Shown here piece by piece: positions 38,201 through 49,590 of a stretch of DNA of 64,000 nucleotides. The notes beneath the pieces are model-generated. The model did not search any database and was not told the origin of the DNA. It worked only from the letters and a program-made list of their open reading frames with translations. Source of the stretch: Penelope pileata (lineage: Eukaryota; Chordata; Aves; Galliformes; Cracidae); NCBI GenBank assembly GCA_013396635.1, contig WBMW01000442.1, positions 1,340,111 through 1,404,110 on the forward strand, given 5' to 3'. Positions within the stretch are counted from its first letter, which is position 1; each line of letters opens with the position of its first letter. The position numbers were made by a program, and so were the translations under genes.

Positions 38201-41200
38201 ATTCATTGCATATAAACATGGCTTTACGTAACTGACACAGGACTTGGAGACACTTGGAAGGACAACATCAAAAGAAACCCATGAAATATTCTTCTTACGA
38301 ACCAGCAGGACACATGAAACATTTACATATCAATGTATTGAATTTGGAAAAAGCCTGAAGTAATAGAGTTCACGCAGCTTTTGCATTTCTGATAATACAA
38401 TGGATTTTTCAACAACAGTTTTCCCATACTTTTTTTTTTCCAAAGCTCTGAAAGATGAAATATTTTGTCCAAGGTGCATTAGCGCAAGAAGTTTGTCAAA
38501 GTAGTGAGAAAGAACTGAAATTCTAATGCCATGTCAATGGTAACACAGGAATCACATGACAATTAGCACATGAAAGCTCCTAGAACCAGGAACAAACCAA
38601 ACAACCAGCATCCACTCCAAAATCCAGACTCCACCTTTCACTTCTTAGGCTGGCTGTTAGACCTCAGTCACTAGAACTCCAAGATCTGTTTCTCTGATCA
38701 TGCAACTCAAACTAGACCGGGCCACAGTTTAACAAGAGCATTCTTGATACAGCAGTTAAGAAAGTATTCCTAGGGTCAGACTGATTAGTCCTCCAATATG
38801 CCGTCTTTCAGTACTGTCACTCAATAGGTTAGTGTGAACTGAACTGTAAACTATATCAAGATTAGAGCAACAGAAGCTAAGCTTCCTGACCTTATAAATC
38901 ACACATTAACTTATTTTTCCCGTCCCCCAAAGAGGTAGACACCTGCAATCTTCTCCAACTAAGTATACAAACTCGTAATCCACCCCACCCATCTTCCCTT
39001 CTAATTTGCCTTTCACTAATGTTCTCAGATGCAAACTCTTGCACATACTAAGCTTTTGCTGGCGTTATGAAAGCAGTGACTCAAGGCACAAGCTGCCACA
39101 TGTCAGTATGATGTAAGTCGTTCCTACCTTGGGCAACAGGTTCCATTCCTTTCATATTTCCTTACGTAATCTTGCTAAAATCCAGACACAGACACCTGAA
39201 GCATCTAGCAATGACAACATGTGAGATGCATCCACATCTAGTCTCAGTGTCCTTCATTTTAGGCCTAACATGCCCATCCCATAAATTCACTGACTTTCAC
39301 TTCCTAGACCTGCTCTTTCCAGTATTTATCTCCCACAACAGAGCACGAACTGTGGGGACAGCAAGCAAGCAAGCAAGCCTGCTCCAAAGGTAACACCATG
39401 CCTTTCACTTACAGGGTGGCAGCCTTTCTTATGCCAGGGTCCCAGGTGCCAGAACTAACTGGTCGACCAAAGGGGTTTGTTAATGTGTGTAGGCTCATGT
39501 CCTCCCTTTGAGGGCACAGCAATAAATCACAGCCCACTGGCAGTCATCCAGACTGAAGGGTATGCCCAAAGGCGTATGGCCCCTGCTGCAGTCCTTCCAC
39601 AGGCACGTTGCTTATCACAGCAGGGGCTTAATGGGAGTAAAAGAGTAGCAGGAAGAGCAGGATACACTCAAGCTGCAGAGTTGCACTTTGATCACTTCCA
39701 TGATAAGCTTTATGAATCATATTTGGATTGATACAAATTACAAAGTCATCCACTGATCAATGATAACATATTTGCAGTTAATAACTACCACTTTATCAGG
39801 TAACAGAAGGAAGTACTTTCAAAATGGAAAGAGCTATCTCATTTAAAGCCTACAGAGCTAGGTAATGCACTACCTCTCCTCAGGAAAAAAAGTCTTTCCT
39901 AGAAAAGGAAACAACCAGAAGTCATCCTCATGCTTGCATAAAACTGTTTCCCATATCCCCTCTGCACGTACAATACTAGAATTAGAGGAAGCTGTGCCTG
40001 CTTTATCAGTGAAGGTTTTGTTACGGCAACATGAAAACAGTGCCCTGTACAGACACTGCAATGATTTGCTCTAGCTTTCTATCTTTCACTAACACTTGTG
40101 GTAGTTCATCAAGTGCTGACCTGCTAAATCTTTTCACATTTGAAAGATACAAACTCATGCCTAGTCATTTGCCTTCTAACCTTGATGGAAAATGAGTTTC
40201 TAATTGCTTATACAAAGTTGGAAAATCTTCTACTTACAAAACTTATTTGCAAAACTCACGTTTTGATTCTACTGAGAATGACTACCTGTTTTGAAAGTTA
40301 TTCCCTAACCAATTTAAGGAAAAAAATTACTAAATCATGAAGCCCATGGTGTCAAGGAGACTGATTTACTTATGTAACACAAAGTAAAACTTCAGGAAAG
40401 CAACTTGCAGTGGTATGTCAACAGTTCGAAGTTTTAGTTATGACAAAAAAAAAAAAAAAGACACTCAAGAGGAAATAGGATTCAAATGTAAACAGTAATT
40501 AGAACGATTAGAAATCTACACCACATTTTCAGTTACTTCAGAGACTAGAACGTAATCGACCATAGAATCAGTGTCACCTCAAGTGGTCACTCACCTACAA
40601 TACATTTAAAGTTTCATCTGTCTTGGTCAGCAGACATTTTAACTTTTAAAGAAACAAATGATCCGAGAAATACAAAAGACTCATCATGTGATAAGCAGTA
40701 GTTGCTCCTTACCCGGGAACGACTAGCTTCTGTCCATTATGAATACGGAATGAACATCGATAGTCATCAGGGAGTTTGCAGCCTATCTGTGCTTCCACAG
40801 CATCGAGATCTTCCTCTTGCACACTCTCTGTGAACAAAAAGAAACAGAGCATTGAGGCAGTTTTAGAGGGGGGACTACAAATAGGTACTGCTCCTAACTC
40901 TCGAATTTAATGCTGCTTCACTAACTCTGCCCACAATGCCCATATGCTGTTCCCGATAAAAGTGAATACTAGGATTTGTATTCAGATCTTTCCTTTAAAA
41001 TTTTATTTCGCATCATTTCATCAGAGCTGCATGGCTAAGAATAAAGAGGAATTAGCCACTTTCTAGACATAACAGCATGTTTACAATTGCCAAACAATTT
41101 AATGTACCCCCAGCATTGTGATTTTTTAATGTTATTACAAAAGTAAATACAGGAATATACATTTCAAAGTATTTTGCAACTTGTATTTCAGAGAAAGTGA

Positions 41201-44200
41201 ACTGACAGATATAAAAGCAAAGAAAATTAGGGACATGGTTATCTGCAAGCATGGCCTTGAGAATCTTCCACTAATTCAATTCATGCAAATTGCCAGAATC
41301 ACTAAAAATCAAGTATTTCAAATACAAAGTGTGGAATTTGTAAATGTCTTGATCAAATGAACATGGACGTCAATATTTGGTAACTATTGTACACCAGGAG
41401 TTATAGAATGAATACTACATAAATTTCAAAGAGGCTAATTACTTGTAACTGATTACTTAATACTGCACCAACCTCCATCCAATAAAATCTCAACAGACAT
41501 GCCCTAAACAGAAAGTATTTATGAAGTGAGATGAACCTTTCCTCTATAATATTGTCATTAGCTGACAGAGTCAGCTAACTTTTAGGCAATAATATTCTAA
41601 GGGTTGCTTCTTTAAAGTTTCCAAACCAATCATTAACAAAAAGCCCTCAGCTACAGCCACCATTCATCTGGCATTTGAAGCAACAAATGTGTTGAGTGCA
41701 AGGGAGGGATTTTTCTATCAAGAGTGTGGGGAATGACAATTCTTACACCTCCACACACACTTCAGGGAGGATTTTGCATCCTCATTTCTACCAAATATCA
41801 AGTGGATGGCCTGCGTGGTCTGCTCCAACAAAGATTTTCTGCATTATTTTTTTTTAAACTCCTCTCATATTCATTAGCATTTTAATTATAAGGCATCCAT
41901 TAACAGTTCAATCAAACAAGGTGTGTACTAATGGCACTATAAACGTCTAAGTCTTAAAAGAGCTCCTGCTAAAGCCTCCCATCACTGCTCAAGTGTAGAA
42001 ATTGAAAAAATCAAAATATTTTGTGTCTTTCAGTAGACAAAGAGAAGTTTCTGAAAGTGAAACCACGGTAAGATTTGTTCATTTCAAGACTTCCAACAGA
42101 TACTTCAGATACTATTTCATTAATAAAATATTTGACCGACAATTCAGTGATTTCATATACCCGACTCCAGTATTTTCAATAGAACGGTATAAAAGTCACG
42201 GAAATCAAGCCAAGGATATCTACGTCAGTACTATGGCCTGTGTTGAACAGGACTTTGGGCTTCGTACAACCCTTTTGTCCTTTTCCTAAAAAGACATTAG
42301 TTCAGCAACAAGTTTTAACCACGTTCTTTCTATTATTCAGAAAAAAACTGAAGTCAGCACGACCCAGCAAGCCAAACAACGTGCAAGGTTTACAAAGGAA
42401 AGAGATCATTATCTATAGGTTTCACCTAATTTCACAGACCACATTGACTATTAGATCAAGACAATCAATCCCACACAGAAGATTGAAATAAAGTTGCAAA
42501 TGCAAGAACTATCTTATTCTTATATCAGAAAAGCCCATCTTGCTTTATATCTCAACGTGTAACATTTATGAACCAGAATACCATAACTACTCCAAGTATT
42601 ACGACTCAAACTTAATCTGGAAACAGAATGTTAAAAATAAATAAAAATCCTTGTTCAGCCGCTAATTTACCTTCATTAGAGAAGCACAGTAATACCTACA
42701 CAAGAGAGGAAAAACCCTTCCTTTTTGTTTGGGTTTAGTTTAAAGTGCCTGTTTTCAATGTGAATGTGCTTTCATTAGGTCTGAAAAAAATCTCATTAAT
42801 TAAATCATGCCAACAGGTCCCAAGTCCTTGAAACAACAAGACTAGTAAACATTAAAATATATATACAATTAAAAAAATCAGCCACAGCAACCAAAGACAA
42901 AAGCAGTAAAAGTATCTTTTTTTCTGAATTATTCAGAAATAGAATCAGAAAAGAAATCCTCAGAGAGTCTGTGAATTGCCAGTAACTTTGCAAGGACTAT
43001 ACACGTGGTCTGATTTATTTATTTGCTGAAAAGGAAGGGAGAGCACATCTCCTTGACTTCCAGGGCTCCAGTAACTGAAGCAGAAGCTGAGAAGAAAACA
43101 GTATAAAACTTAACAACAAACAACATAGCATCAGTCAATCTACTAAAGGAAGTAAGCACTATACCGTACCTTTCAAAGAACCAATCATTCGAGGACATCG
43201 CTGTCCTAAGTATTTCTCTAGGTCATCCCAGGCTTTTTTCAATGTAGCATAATACTGGATGTATCTTCCTAGATCAGAGTAGGTACTGATGAAGATAGCT
43301 TTCCAGCTCTGATTTCGTTGACTTTTTTCCTCACTAAGTAGACATGAAGAAAGAAAGTTTAAACACCAGCATAGAAAACCTTGACTTCTAAAACCAAGAA
43401 GTTAATTTTTGTTATTTGGCAGAAAGAGTATGCCTAATATTATGTCAGGAACACTTCTCAGTCACAGGATGCTACACCAACTCAGTTAATTCTAACACCT
43501 ATTACATAGCAACTTGGAACAGAATTAGGAAACATTGTTGGTACTTAGTATCAGGGGAAAGTTAGATACAGTGTATCTATAAAGGAAGAGCGCTCTTACT
43601 AAGTCTTAGAACTCGCTAAATAAATCAGCCGAATCAGATCCCATTTCACACACACACAGAGAAGGCCTTGAAAAATCTGTTTCTTGATCTACTAAAGTAG
43701 CCAGATAAAGGAGTCACAAACTCCTTTATTTACTCAGTAAGAAGGATTAAAGAGCAAAAAACAGATAGTTAAATACAAACTCTGTATACTGATCCAGAAA
43801 GTCAGTTTCTTAAAGAATTACTGCATATTCAATTCTGCTCACAGGCACAACAGCAGATTATTCAAAGACAGGCTGCCAAAAAAAATGCTAACATCTGACA
43901 AAGGATGCTTGCCTCCAAGTGTAGCAGCTCTTGTATTGCTGTGTAAGGACAGATTCCAACTCCTCAGTCCACTTAAGCGTGCTGCATCTATAAGTTTTAA
44001 TACAGCTCCACACAACTGAATAATTTAGTGATTGAGATGTCTTCACATCAGCTTTAATATTTTTTTTACCTCTAATAGGGAGAGAAGAACCTTATTTCTT
44101 CAGGAAGAGTTGAGGGGGGAGAAAAAGTAGATTAAATTTAATCTGTATTTGTATCTTTACATACATCGATGTCCTGCAGCTGGGGAGGAATAACTCCACA

Positions 44201-47200
44201 CACTGGTACACACTGGGGGCCAAGAGGCTGGAAAGTAGCTTTGCCAAGAAAGACATGGGGATCTTGGTGGACCCTAAGCTGACCATGAGCCAGTGATGCA
44301 CCCTCGCAGCAAAAAAGGCCAACAGCCGTAATAGGAAGAACACTGGTCAAGGGAGGCGATTCTTCCTTTCTAGACAGCACAGGTGAGGCTGTGTCTGGAG
44401 TACTGCGTCCAGTTCTGGGCTCCACAGATCAAGAGAGGTATGGACATACTGCACAATGCCTCAAAGATGACTACGGGACTGGAGCATCTTTCAGATTAGG
44501 GGAGATTTAAGAGAGCTGGAATTCTTCTGACTGGAGAAGAGAAGGCTCAGGGGCATCTTATCAATGTGTATAAATAGCTTGATGGGAGGGAGTAAGGATG
44601 GAGTCAGACTCTTCTCAGCAGTGCGCACTGACAGGAGAAGAGGCAATCAGCAAAAAATAAAAAAATAAAAAAAAAAACAGGAAATTTGAACTGAACACAA
44701 AGAAACACTTTTTTACTGTGAGGGCAATCAAACACCGGAACAGGTTGCTTAGAGTGGCTGTAGATTCTCCACCTGTGGAGATCGTCAAGATTTACTGGAC
44801 ATGGTCCAAAGTAACCTGCCATAGGTGACCCTTCTTGAGCAGAGGAGTTGGACTACATGATCTCACAAAATCCCTTTCCACCTCAACTATTCTGTGGTTC
44901 CAGACACAGCCATCCAGCTGTACCCCTGTAATTACAGTACTCAGAACATTACTATGGAATATTTGGTGTCTGAGAGTCAAGCTGCAGCTTCTCCTTCAGC
45001 CTAGGCATTAACGGAGCACCTCTTCTCTATCAATCCATAAAACTCTGTTAACAGTTCTACATTCATGAATTTTTTTGTAGAAAATGAACATTTTTGATAC
45101 CTCTAAGCTTTCATCAATTTGAAGCTAGCAAATGGTGAACACCAACTCAATCTAAGGGTTACAGAAAGTAATGTGGACATAGACAACACAATAACACAAA
45201 AGTCTTATTTTTTTTTTAATAGAAAAAAGACTTAATACGACCACACTTACTCTGAAATAAGCCAGTATTTCTTGCAGTGTCTTTTCCACAACGGATCATG
45301 GCTTGATAGCTGATTTAATCTCCGACTTAAATAGCAGCAACTACAAATACAAAATCATTACATTTGATTGCAAAAAAAGCAGCAAAGCAAACAGAGATAA
45401 ATACTGCCTAATACACTGTAACTTGTTTTCTCCTGAAATAAATGAGCAAGTTTGAAAGTTAGCTTACTACCCTTTTAAGAGCTGCTCTTACAACGATTAA
45501 CAGCCTCCATTACAGCTATGTAAGTCATGAACTACTTTTCTAATGGAAGTATGTTCTTTGAGGACTGTCTGCAATTAAGTAATTTTGTAAAGCGGGTCAG
45601 CCTGTAGATCTTTTCCATCATAAGCACAATCTGAAAGATTCAGGTATGATTCCGGTCCACCAGAGGTAAGCATTAGCACAGGCTAGTCAGTGTGGTGCTT
45701 CCTTACCTGAATTGCCTTTCTTTCTTCCTTTCTCTGAATTGCCTTATTTTCTACCTGTCTATTTTTCACCGTTGCCATACTACTGAGAGCTCAATCAGTA
45801 AGCCACAGAACTGTAAAGTCTGAGTATTACAAAGTTATTTTCCACTTCAAGTTTATTATGATGGGAAACAAAGAATAAAACAGGAAAAAATAAAAGGATG
45901 GTAGACTTGGAAATAAGCACTGTAAGCTCACTCTTATGAAGAGCATATATAAGCTCTTGCCATTGTGTTACAGCTAACACTGATGCTTCAGGAAGTTAAA
46001 AGAATCCCATCTTGCCTTTGCAATAATGCTGCACAGTGCAGTATTAAGAAAAATTGCAGGATATGGGTTGGGAATCAGCCTCAGAAGTCGTTTAAGTTGA
46101 TCCTTGCTTGATGCAAGCAGATAGCAAGAGGTAACCCACTTTCCCAATGCCTGTTAACTTGCTAACAGCAACAGTAGAGGTAACCACCAAATACACAAGT
46201 CTGTTTCCCTTTTTGCTTTTACAGTTAAAAAGTCTTTTTAAAATGTATAGCTGATACTGACAGGAGAAAATTTCAGTGTGTTTATATCAATAAGAATGTG
46301 TGGCAAAGCATTAGCAACACACAGAGCAGTAATATAAGGAAAGATTAAACTATTCAAAGATTCATAGAATTTATAAGAAACAATTGTCTCATTCATTCTA
46401 ACCCTAACACCACACAATAAACTTTCTCCTTCTGTGTTGGAGCTGAATTGTCAGTTAGGCTATGAAGAGACTTGCCAAATATACCACCAATACAGATTCA
46501 GCAACACCGCTTCCTCTGGTACCTTGCTCTAACAATGTCTGCATGTTAGTGGCTGTGAGTAACATCTAAATATCCAAAATGAGGTTACCAAACTTCAACT
46601 TTCAGTCACTTTTTTTTTTTGTCCTTCTCAGTGTAGCTCAGAAATTGGTTAAGTGAAAGACTAACAGTGCAAATGGACCCAGTTGCACACTGAAATAAAG
46701 ATGACCTCCAAACCTTGTCTTTGATAAGCTAAATCAGCCACATTCCATCTTGCACTGAGACTACTGAATTATTTGTATTTATCTGTTCAATTCCATCTTT
46801 TTTTGTCCCCCAAATCCATGATAAGCTGTTCAGACTAGAACTGTATTAGTATTTCAACAAATTACAGTGATTCTTTTGTGTGCCTTGCCATTATCCTTCC
46901 CCCCTCAATGACACGAACGCATTTCACTTCTATCATCACAGCAAGTTCTACCAACGAGATGCACTGAACTCATTGTTGCAGCCCTTGGATCTTTTTATTC
47001 GTCACCTTTCTCTGGCATGGTCTTCAACTTCTTTGTTCCTCAGAATTAGAGTTCATTTATTTGTCTGCTCAGCTTGATCAGAACACAGACCTCTTGCACG
47101 ATTGCTGTGCTGCCTTAACAGTCTTTGCAGCATTTGTAAATTTTAATGGCTCTGCTCTTAAAATACAATACTATTCAACACTTAATACCCACTAGAAACA

Positions 47201-48662
47201 CAATGCCGTTTCATGGCTGCTCATTAACAGCAAAACCTTGACATTTGGCCATGCAAGAACTTCATTCATGACATCCTGAACGTTTATTTGCAAATAAGAA
47301 CATCCTGAAGTTGAATTCCTGGCTGGAATCTGCTATGTTGGTGTTTAGCAACCACGCCTGTAATTGCTTGGAGGAAAGAAGTCACTGTGGCATCAGTGGA
47401 ACACATGGCTTCAAACCTGGTCAAAGATTCAATTAAAGTCATCCTCATTAATTACATAAATATTGGGATTTCTCATTCTTTAAGGACCGCCAGGCTAACC
47501 AACCTGTGGAACACTACGGAAGCTGCCCTGTCTGCAGTAGGGTACGTACATGTCACCAGAGCGAACATAAGCAAGCTGGAGATGTCCTCGGTTATCACTC
47601 CGCATACCACAAGCTGCCAGCTATGCAAAACTACCATTATTGCCCTTAAAATAAGGAACCTCACCAGTATTTAGTTGTTCCTGCACAGTCAAGTCTCATT
47701 TCATCAAATACGTAACAAAAGCAGGCATTGAGCATAACAGCATTTACTACACCATTATCAACTACTTCCAAGTCATCTAAGCTGAATTTATGCAAATAAT
47801 CATTAAAATTTTTGCTTTCATTATGCCGAATCTTTTTTGCTGTCTTGCTAACGTAAGTCTCCCTGATGCTGTCAGCTTTCTTCATTGATGTATGAAAAGA
47901 AAAACAATTTTGATGATACTCTGTCTGATTCACACATGTTCCCCTCTCTGATGAAACACTGATTGATTTCAGTCACTGCTGCTGCTTGTACCTTACTGGT
48001 GAGGTTTTAGCTAAAAGCATGTTCTCCTCCTCACTGCATGACTCGTAGCTCCTCAGCCACCCAGCGCGGAGCAGCCTGCGACCTCCACTCATCTTCTCCT
48101 CCCCAAGAGGTCCTCCTGGGTAATTCTGTCCGATTTCCTCAGAGCCGAACAAGAGCTCACTTGGATAACCACTCACTGGCAACAGGACTGTCCTTTGTTT
48201 GCCCACAGATATGCATGAGTTTCAGAGAATTACTGATTTCACCAACTCAATTATTGGTTCATCTCTAATTTGCAATTTAAGTACACATAAAAACAACAGG
48301 TAACAGGCAGAGAGAAAAGCAGAGAGCACTGCTCTTTGCTTAAAGAACCAAAACAAACCAACACTGCTCTTCCAAGCACAGTGCTTTAGGATGTCTTCCA
48401 CCGAGCAGCTTCCCCAGAAGAAGCCAAGCCCTGCTCCTGCACACCGAAGCGTTTCGGACGAGCTCTGCCTCGCTCGCTGCTTCACTCTCCGCGCCACACA
48501 CCCTCGCAAGCGCGCGCCTCCTGACCCCGTGTGCCCGCACGGCGACCCACGCACCGAGAAGTTGGGCAACCGCTGCCCCCGCCCCGGCCNNNNCAGCAGC
48601 GGGTCGGTGGGCAGCAGCTCCAGGCTCAGGGCCGGCGGCTCCATGTCCAGGGGCGCCGCCAT
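29105..48662 (-). CDS. FBXO3: FBXO3, F-box protein with ApaG domain (SCF ubiquitin-ligase receptor)
   Basis: Eleven coding exons in consistent phase: 48594-48662 (cut by a gap), 45251-45340, 43170-43333, 40713-40827, 37404-37608, 35813-35858, 33662-33746, 32691-32813, 32105-32220, 31523-31713 and 29105-29230. With the gap filled the protein should be about 455 residues, against 471 in human. FBXO3 is the substrate receptor of an SCF ubiquitin ligase; FBXL2 and p300/HIPK2 complexes are among its reported targets. Domain order: N-terminal F-box (part lost in the gap), SMI1/KNR4-like middle region (~90-230), ApaG domain (~260-390, with GYMEGYYTFH and CPTFKVS) and a short acidic tail. Several exons are nearly identical to human, for example EKACQLDSRYWRITNAKGDV. 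Neighbours CD59 and LMO2 are as in human. Confidence 0.97.
29578..29789 (+). repeat. CR1 LINE 3' end
   Basis: A 5'-truncated copy, close in sequence to the one at 24.4 kb, with the same TGAGGGTGGTGAGACACTGG start and ATTCTATGATTCTACG tail. In FBXO3 intron 10, antisense to the gene. Confidence 0.92.
30254..30612 (+). repeat. CR1 LINE 3' end
   Basis: A longer fragment with the AGTGGTCAGTGGGGACAGGA and AGGAAGTTCCGCACCAACAT blocks, and a TTCTGTGATTCTGTGATTCT tail. It is a different CR1 subfamily from the copies at 24.4 and 29.6 kb, judging by its tail. In FBXO3 intron 10. Confidence 0.93.
31523..31713 (-). CDS. FBXO3: FBXO3 exon 10 (end of ApaG domain)
   Basis: 191 nt between TCAACAG and GTAAGC. 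It encodes EFPIISPGRVYEYTSCTTFS and TTSGYMEGYYTFHCLYYKDK, and ends PTFKVSTARM. Confidence 0.97.
32105..32220 (-). CDS. FBXO3: FBXO3 exon 9 (ApaG domain)
   Basis: 116 nt between GCTTCTAG and GTAAGC. It encodes IEMSKDALPEKACQLDSRYW and the GDVEEVQGPGVVG segment; it looks identical to human. Confidence 0.98.
32691..32813 (-). CDS. FBXO3: FBXO3 exon 8 (start of ApaG domain)
   Basis: 123 nt between TTTGTAG and GTAAGA. It encodes YVHDKECVATTGDITVSVST and ELSSVHPPHYFFTYRI, the first strands of the ApaG domain. Confidence 0.97.
33662..33746 (-). CDS. FBXO3: FBXO3 exon 7
   Basis: 85 nt between GTCCAG and GTATTG. It encodes TSYLEWFTSYVNKVVTGGYP and IIRDQIF. Confidence 0.96.
35813..35858 (-). CDS. FBXO3: FBXO3 exon 6 (46-nt small exon)
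   Basis: 46 nt between TGTTTTAG and GTAACG. It encodes DQMARNPSAIDMFIT. Too short to stand out as an open frame; identified by family match and splice phase. Confidence 0.95.
36178..36548 (-). repeat. Old CR1 LINE fragment
   Basis: Reverse-oriented, diverged CR1 3' region. Readable blocks include CAGGGCCATGTCCAGTTGGG, ATTGCCTCTTCTCTGTCATT and AGAAAAGTCTGGCTCTGACT. In FBXO3 intron 5, same orientation as the gene. Confidence 0.85.
37096..37147. repeat. Perfect 26-bp tandem duplication
   Basis: Two adjacent identical 26-bp units, each starting ACCACAGTTTCAACAAATTT, in FBXO3 intron 5. Confidence 0.95.
37404..37608 (-). CDS. FBXO3: FBXO3 exon 5
   Basis: 205 nt between GTTTTAG and GTAAGA. It encodes GSMALSNHYRSEDLLDIDTA and CLPLTFCIHTGLSQY, and ends EIFYQCP. 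Very close to human. Confidence 0.97.
39363..39380. repeat. (GCAA)n short tandem repeat
   Basis: About four copies of the tetramer in FBXO3 intron 4. Confidence 0.8.
40713..40827 (-). CDS. FBXO3: FBXO3 exon 4
   Basis: 115 nt between TTCACAG and GTAAGG. It encodes EEDLDAVEAQIGCKLPDDYR and CSFRIHNGQKLVVPG, the core of the SMI1/KNR4-like fold. Confidence 0.97.
43170..43333 (-). CDS. FBXO3: FBXO3 exon 3
   Basis: 164 nt between CTACTTAG and GTACGG. It encodes EEKSQRNQSWKAIFISTYSD and continues through the KKAWDDLEKYL segment into the SMI1/KNR4-like region. Confidence 0.96.
44160..44900 (+). repeat. CR1 LINE fragment, ~740 bp
   Basis: The longest CR1 copy here. It covers the end of the reverse-transcriptase frame (blocks such as CTGACCATGAGCCAGTGATG and GGAGTACTGCGTCCAGTTCT) through the 3' UTR to the ATTCTGTGGTTC tail. 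Its frame is broken by stops and an A-rich insertion near 44,655. In FBXO3 intron 2, antisense to the gene. Confidence 0.9.
45251..45340 (-). CDS. FBXO3: FBXO3 exon 2 (second half of F-box)
   Basis: 90 nt from a TTTGTAG acceptor to a GTAAGT donor. It encodes CCYLSRRLNQLSSHDPLWKR and HCKKYWLIS, matching the human F-box C-terminal half. Confidence 0.97.
48590..48593. other. Assembly gap (4 N) inside FBXO3 exon 1
   Basis: The gap is larger than written: about 38 nt of coding sequence expected from human FBXO3 is absent on both sides of it. Confidence 0.85.
48594..48662 (-). CDS. FBXO3: FBXO3 exon 1, truncated by assembly gap
   Basis: ATG at 48,662 in the context AAGATGGCGGCGC. It encodes MAAPLDMEPPALSLELLPTD and PLL, then runs into four Ns (48,590-48,593). 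Sequence beyond the gap does not resemble an F-box. The missing part should encode about 12 residues (the LILSFLDYRDLI segment of the human F-box) plus the donor. Confidence 0.92.
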
Positions 48663-49403
48663 CTTGCGAGACGTCCCGCGGCTCCGCCGCTCTGCCGCCG
48701 GGGCCGCCCCTCGCGCCGCTCCGTTGTCAGCAGGGAGGCCCGCAGCGCCCCCTGCCGGCCCCGCCGCCCCGCCGCGGCCCTCCCGGAGGCGGCGGCCTCT
48801 CCCGGCGGTGCCAAAAGGCCGAAAGGCGAGAGGTCCGCCGTGGGAACGGCACCCCGCGTCACGGTTCTCCGCCAGGCACCGCGCGGAACAGATGCGAGAC
48901 AAAGTGATGTTCAGGAAGGACACGAGACAAGAGCCTGGTAGTTACAGGCCTGTCAGTCACGCCTGGGTGCCAGGCACCATGAGTTTGCTGAGGAGGCAGA
49001 AAATGCCCAACGGTTCACCAAGTGACCGGATTTGATAATTACATACAGCAATGATCTTATTGCATTCAAAAGAGGAAACATTTCTGACATTGCCTTTCAA
49101 ACATTCATAATTGATCTTAAATCTTGAATTATACCTACACAAGATGGCCAGTGAGCACGAGAGCCTCCACATCTTAACAGCACCATAGTTGTTCTGAGGG
49201 GGAGAAATTATGGAGGAAATTGGGAGATTAAAGACTGGAATCATCAAACAAAGTATGTGCCAAGCTTATCAGGCTGGGTCAGAAGAGCGACTGTGTGATC
49301 TCAAGATGTACAACAGTACATGTAAGGATGAGAGAGTAGGACACGTACTTTGCTGTGAAACTGCTGGCTTGGCAGGGAGTGTCTGTTCCTGATGCTGGAC
49401 ATA

Positions 49404-49590
49404 GAACCACAGAATAATCCCGAGTTGGAAGGGACCCACAAGGATCATTGAGTCCAACTCCCAGCTCCACGCAAGACCACCCAAAAGTCAGACTGCATGT
49501 CTGAGAGCGTTGTCCAGACACTTCTTGAACCCTGGCAGCTCGGTGCTGTGACCACTGGCCTGGGGGGCCTGTTCCAGGGCCCAGCATAGG
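49404..49590 (-). repeat. CR1 LINE 3' end
   Basis: A reverse-oriented CR1 terminus with GAGTTGGAAGGGACCCACAA and the TTGAGTCCAACTCCCAGCTC block. It is 5'-truncated, just upstream of FBXO3. Confidence 0.9.

Larger units (their letters stand above)
48470..48870. promoter_or_regulatory. FBXO3: CpG island, FBXO3 promoter and first exon
   Basis: A CpG-dense block centred on the FBXO3 start codon. CTCGCAAGATGGCGGC at the start resembles a YY1-type motif spanning an initiation codon. The 4-N gap lies inside. Confidence 0.8.

Noticed and set aside
44138..44425. 95-aa minus-strand frame
   Set aside because: Reverse frame of a CR1 copy, not a host gene.
47387..47933. Two facing frames of 95 and 90 aa in FBXO3 intron 1
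   Set aside because: No recognisable family, no splice support, and composition like the surrounding AT-rich intron.
48222..49035. Frames of 233 and 214 aa
   Set aside because: CpG-island frames running through the FBXO3 gap. Only the part from 48,662 to 48,594 on the minus strand is real coding sequence.
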